From Drosophila pseudoobscura (Eukaryota; Arthropoda; Insecta; Diptera; Drosophilidae): a DNA stretch of 64,000 bases. A model generated the notes under the pieces. It did not search any database. It was not told where the DNA came from and worked only from the letters and a program-made list of their open reading frames with translations. A program made the position numbers and the translations under genes. Shown piece after piece: positions 60,201 to 64,000 of the stretch (the first letter of the stretch is position 1; every line of letters begins with the position of its first letter). The DNA lies in NCBI RefSeq assembly GCF_009870125.1, contig NC_046681.1, positions 20,969,001 through 21,033,000 on the forward strand. The letters run 5' to 3'.

Positions 60201-63200
60201 TTAACCATTTGAATGTTTTCTACCGCTAATTTCCACTTGACATGTCAATTTCCCATTAATTCGAGTTGAATGTCAGCTGTGCGGAGGGGCTCCATTAACA
60301 TAAATATATCAAACAATTGGGAGCCTCATTTGGAGCTCATCAAAGGCAGAAAAAACCATGTATATATATTTTATTCCAACATTAATTTCTTTGATCAGAA
60401 ACCCCCTTTTTCCCCCCTTTTTTAATTTTATTTACATTTTCCCTTTAAAAGTAAATTTAATTTTTAACAACAAAATTTAAGGTTAAACTTTTGCGGTCTT
60501 TTGCCTTTCACTCCACGCACCGCTGACGTTTTTGCGGAGTCGTAAATTAATAAAACAAACAAAGATGTTACTCATGAAAGTAAATAATAATTGGTAAACA
60601 GAAAAATAACAGAGAAATCGGCTACCCAGCGGGCATTTCAATAAGATTTTTTTGGCTCATTCAGAAGGGAGTTGAAATCTGAGGATTTGTTTTGCTGAAA
60701 TCGATCCTAGAGCTACGTTTTCCGCCTGTTGCACATTTCCTCTATTGGAATTCCATTAACCGATCCGATCCTTTCTATCCCTGGCACCAACCGACAATCA
60801 CTTGGGGGAAATGTCCCATTAGCCAAACTCTTTCTCCTCTTCCTTGCTTTGCTTTCATCTTCATAGAGTGCGTAGTGTCCAAATATAGACCCCGCAAAGT
60901 ATTCATAAATCTTTCAACAATTTGTTTGTTTGACGGTTGACGTCATGTGTTCCGTTCGACGGCGGCATTCACTGAACATTGAAATGTTTGCACTCTGTGT
61001 ATTTACTTTTTAATTGAGTCATAAAACGAGACGAGGGGCAAAAACCAAGAAAGGGGGGGCCACCATCCGCAAAGATGAAAAGTCGAAATATTTACAGTCA
61101 AAATATGATCGGTTGAGCGCTGAGCAAAAACCAAAAGCAAACTAAAATGACGTCAAAAATTGGGTGAGTAAAATCCCCAATGAACCACAATGCCTCAATG
61201 ATGTTGTTGGAGGGATTCGAAGATATAAATACCCTCTTCCAGATAGAAATATATAGTAATAAATCAAAACTAGATCTGGGGAGGCTTTCTTTAAGCTTGC
61301 CCTCGAAAGCTCGTTGCTCTGGCATTAAAAATGTTGAAAAGCCAGGTGTTCAAACAGCCAAACGATGGGTTTTTGGACCATTTTGGCTAAAATAATAATC
61401 CGATGGCAACGTATTTTGGCCACCAAGTAGATATGATCATTCTTGACTATTCTGCCTTTGCAGCTGTATAATTTTGGGAAATTTTCATACATAAAAACTA
61501 TCAAAGTTTCCTTTGTCTCTGTAGTACCTTCTTCTCTTAGAGCATTAACCATTAATCTTTTTGTTTATTTAACCAACCATCTTCCAGAGAAGGTCGTGTG
61601 GTCACCACACCTTCCACCTCGTAAGTGGATTGATTTTCCATTTAGATGAGAGACAGCTTGGCGGCGTCAATGAAATATTATTATAGCCCGCGTTCATCAT
61701 CGTCGTGCCCGACGTTTTAGCATTATTAAACCCATCTAGTATGTATTTATGACTCGCTGGCCGACGTAGGTTAACCGCAAACGGGTAAACAAATCGAAAG
61801 GAGAAGGCACGTAGAACCTGGCACCCCTGAAAGTGCACTCTGCCACAGCCAGAGCCGCGTGAAACCCACTAGACACGCTTGACCGGCTCGACTCTATCGC
61901 CAATCATCCACATTTCACGTGCTAAATCCACACGGAGATAATCTTGTAAGTGGCAGCGAAAAATATGGAAATGGAAACGTGTTTGTGCAATCAAATCAAT
62001 CTTAGGGGACCCAAGATAGTGCTAAAGCCAAGTATAATACGATTATACGGGTTCATTTATTTTCTATTAATCGCTTTTCTAGCAGTCAACGGGGGGAATA
62101 GTATGTTTCCATGAACCCCTGCAACCCACAACGTCCAGAGGATGATTCTACTTTTGATGATGATCACTTCTTTATTTCGTTTCGATGTAACGTTTTGTAT
62201 TGTTTTGTGATTATTCATAGGGAAATATTTGTTTTACTTGATGCACGGGTGAGATAATTAATTAAGATATATATTCAGAGTTCTTGTCGAAGTTTCTTTG
62301 TCTGAAATATACGAGTCAGATAAAAAGGTAATCAGGTTATAGATATGACATTTTATTAGACCCGTTACTCATTATACATTACAATATAAATGTAATGATG
62401 GTTTCTTTGTTCTTAGATTTTAATTTAATTATTTTTATATCATTTTATATTTTGATATAAATTGATTAGATAATGATTTTTGTAATATTTTCTTTAGAAC
62501 GATGATCTCCAGTATGTCCACCTAGGGAGTTCTAATGAGCTTGATAGGTTACCTTTATAGGTAATGAAGTTCTGCTTTACGTTCCTGCAAAAAATCACTG
62601 TTTTCTAAACAATACTATCCCCATTAATTTGATCCGGTTTAATATCTTTTCCTTTAATGTCTTTTTTAACATTCATTGAAGTTTTAGCAGGGCTCTTTTG
62701 TCAGTTAGTATGTGTTTGATAGCTATTTGTTCCTCTGGCGATTTTTACTGCAGTTTTACTGCAAATCGTGAATTAGAGGTTGTAAAAACTCTGTTAACTC
62801 AGGTCATGATATTTCAATCATAAAACGTATATTTATTGATGAGGCGATGTGGATTTATAACAAATAAATCAATACCTCCGAACAATCTATTGATTGACGT
62901 ACAAATAATGATCCGAAACCGAAAAAACAACCTCAAAGTTGGTCTAAAATCTAGAATTTCATATTTTTCTTCGATTAATATGGTGTAGTAGACCTTTAAT
63001 GAGTCAACAGGTTATGAAGGCATACTATTATTTTTTGTAAGGCACCTAAGTGAAACAATTAATCGTAAAAGAGAAGTTATTGACTAAATATTTTCATCAA
63101 ACACCAAAAAAAGTCAATATATTCGCTAGATTTGGCTCCCTCTGAACCTTGTTCCAGATTCCTTAACTCAAATATCCGCATCTGGGAACCCCTCATTAAT

Positions 63201-64000
63201 CGATCTGCCTCTTTTTCGGTGTGTTTTGTTTTTGTACTTTTTGAGATCTTGGCGGTTGAACACCTGAAGAAAATGATGCGGCCAAGCGAAAACACTTTTC
63301 ATGGTCAATCTAATTTGCATGTGCGTTACTGAACACACACAAGATATATGGCGGAATCTCTGTATATATACTATATATGTACTCTATCGTGTGTGAGAGA
63401 TCTCTGGACCAGACAACACATGTTTTTCTGGCGGCTTCTGTCTGGCCAGCCGCTCAAAAACAAACAAATTAAAGCATAGAAACACTCGAAAAAGCAGCAA
63501 AAAAAAACAACGTGCAAAATGTGAAAAAGAAGACCAAAAAAAGGTGCAAAAAGTGTAAAAGAAACCAAAAAAAAAAAAAAAGTGCGAAAAGTGAAAAAGA
63601 AGACACCAAAAAATAAGCCCATAAATAACCAGACTCAAAAGTGCTAAAACTTTACTACAGAAGTATCTCGCTCACAGAACAAATTTTGTTGTATTCCAAA
63701 AACATTTTTCAGTCTGAAATTTTACAATCTATGACCTTGATAGTTGTTGATTTTTCAGCGCCCCAACATGTGTAAGTTTTTACGATATTTTTCGAATGCT
63801 TTTCGCTTCGATTAAGGGGAACAGATGGATGGGATGTGCCTCCCCCTTTTAGTGGCGCCCGATTCACCTTGAATATAGATTTTTAATTGTCTGGCAGTAT
63901 CCAAAAAAGATTTATGCCCTCCACTCCACCACCCCCCGCTGTTATTGTTTATATTTTCCTTCCATTTAATTGTTTATATTTCTTGCTGTTGGTTTTTTCT
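57251..64000. other. Upstream bun DNA without recognised genes
   Basis: AT-rich with A runs at 63480-63590, a GA repeat at 57838-57861 and a GCGAT repeat at 59579-59602. An inverted ATACCCT/AGGGTAT word pair lies near 59613-59645. Probably intron of the long bun isoform, whose first exons would be beyond the window. No coding exon supported. Confidence 0.4.

Noticed and set aside
1..64000. CRISPR arrays, bacterial operons, tRNA or rRNA genes
   Set aside because: Sequence is eukaryotic; no repeat-spacer array and no convincing tRNA or rRNA segment was found by eye. A tRNAscan or covariance search would be needed to exclude small RNAs.

Overview
This window is insect nuclear DNA, almost certainly Drosophila. 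It has short 50-90 nt introns with GT..AG ends, AT-rich intergenic DNA with many microsatellites, and four recognisable gene families. The set eRF3, two Oatp transporters and bunched (bun) matches my recollection of the Drosophila melanogaster 33E neighbourhood (bun, Oatp33Ea, Oatp33Eb). I place the species only as a Drosophila other than a close melanogaster sibling, possibly the obscura group; that is inference.

Layout. 1-1727 (+) holds the 3' five-sixths of translation termination factor eRF3, followed by about 2 kb of AT-rich 3' UTR and spacer. 3668-15036 is a direct tandem duplication of a roughly 5.6-5.7 kb unit. Each unit carries a minus-strand Oatp gene (copy 1 at 5921-8486, copy 2 at 11489-14114), a possible plus-strand terminal exon, a TATA-led, intron-bearing but apparently non-coding stretch, and an orphan minus-strand terminal exon. 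Copy 2 is intact (759 aa). Copy 1 has lost the last splice acceptor (AG to AA) and has a stop in the last exon. 16447-17963 (-) is a V-ATPase accessory subunit Ac45-like protein (420 aa, five exons). 18726-22256 (+) is a second, divergent Oatp (846 aa, five exons). 22.9-23.5 kb holds a rearranged Tc1-like transposon relic.

From about 23.6 kb to the window end lies the minus-strand bun locus (TSC22 domain leucine-zipper protein). I found the shared 3' coding exon (25911-26405), a short-isoform first exon (29654-29755), a shared 52-nt exon (48658-48709) and an alternative first exon (55818-55969). Splice phases agree for both short isoforms. The rest of 26-64 kb is intron and upstream DNA with no convincing gene. 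It contains many simple repeats and several small dispersed repeat families.

The two Oatps are membrane organic-anion carriers and the Ac45-like protein belongs to the proton-pump family, so the centre of the window is a membrane-transport cluster between a translation factor and a growth regulator. Most of the notable biology lies in the duplication, its decaying copy, the unexplained spliced-looking units inside it, and the promoter architecture of bun.
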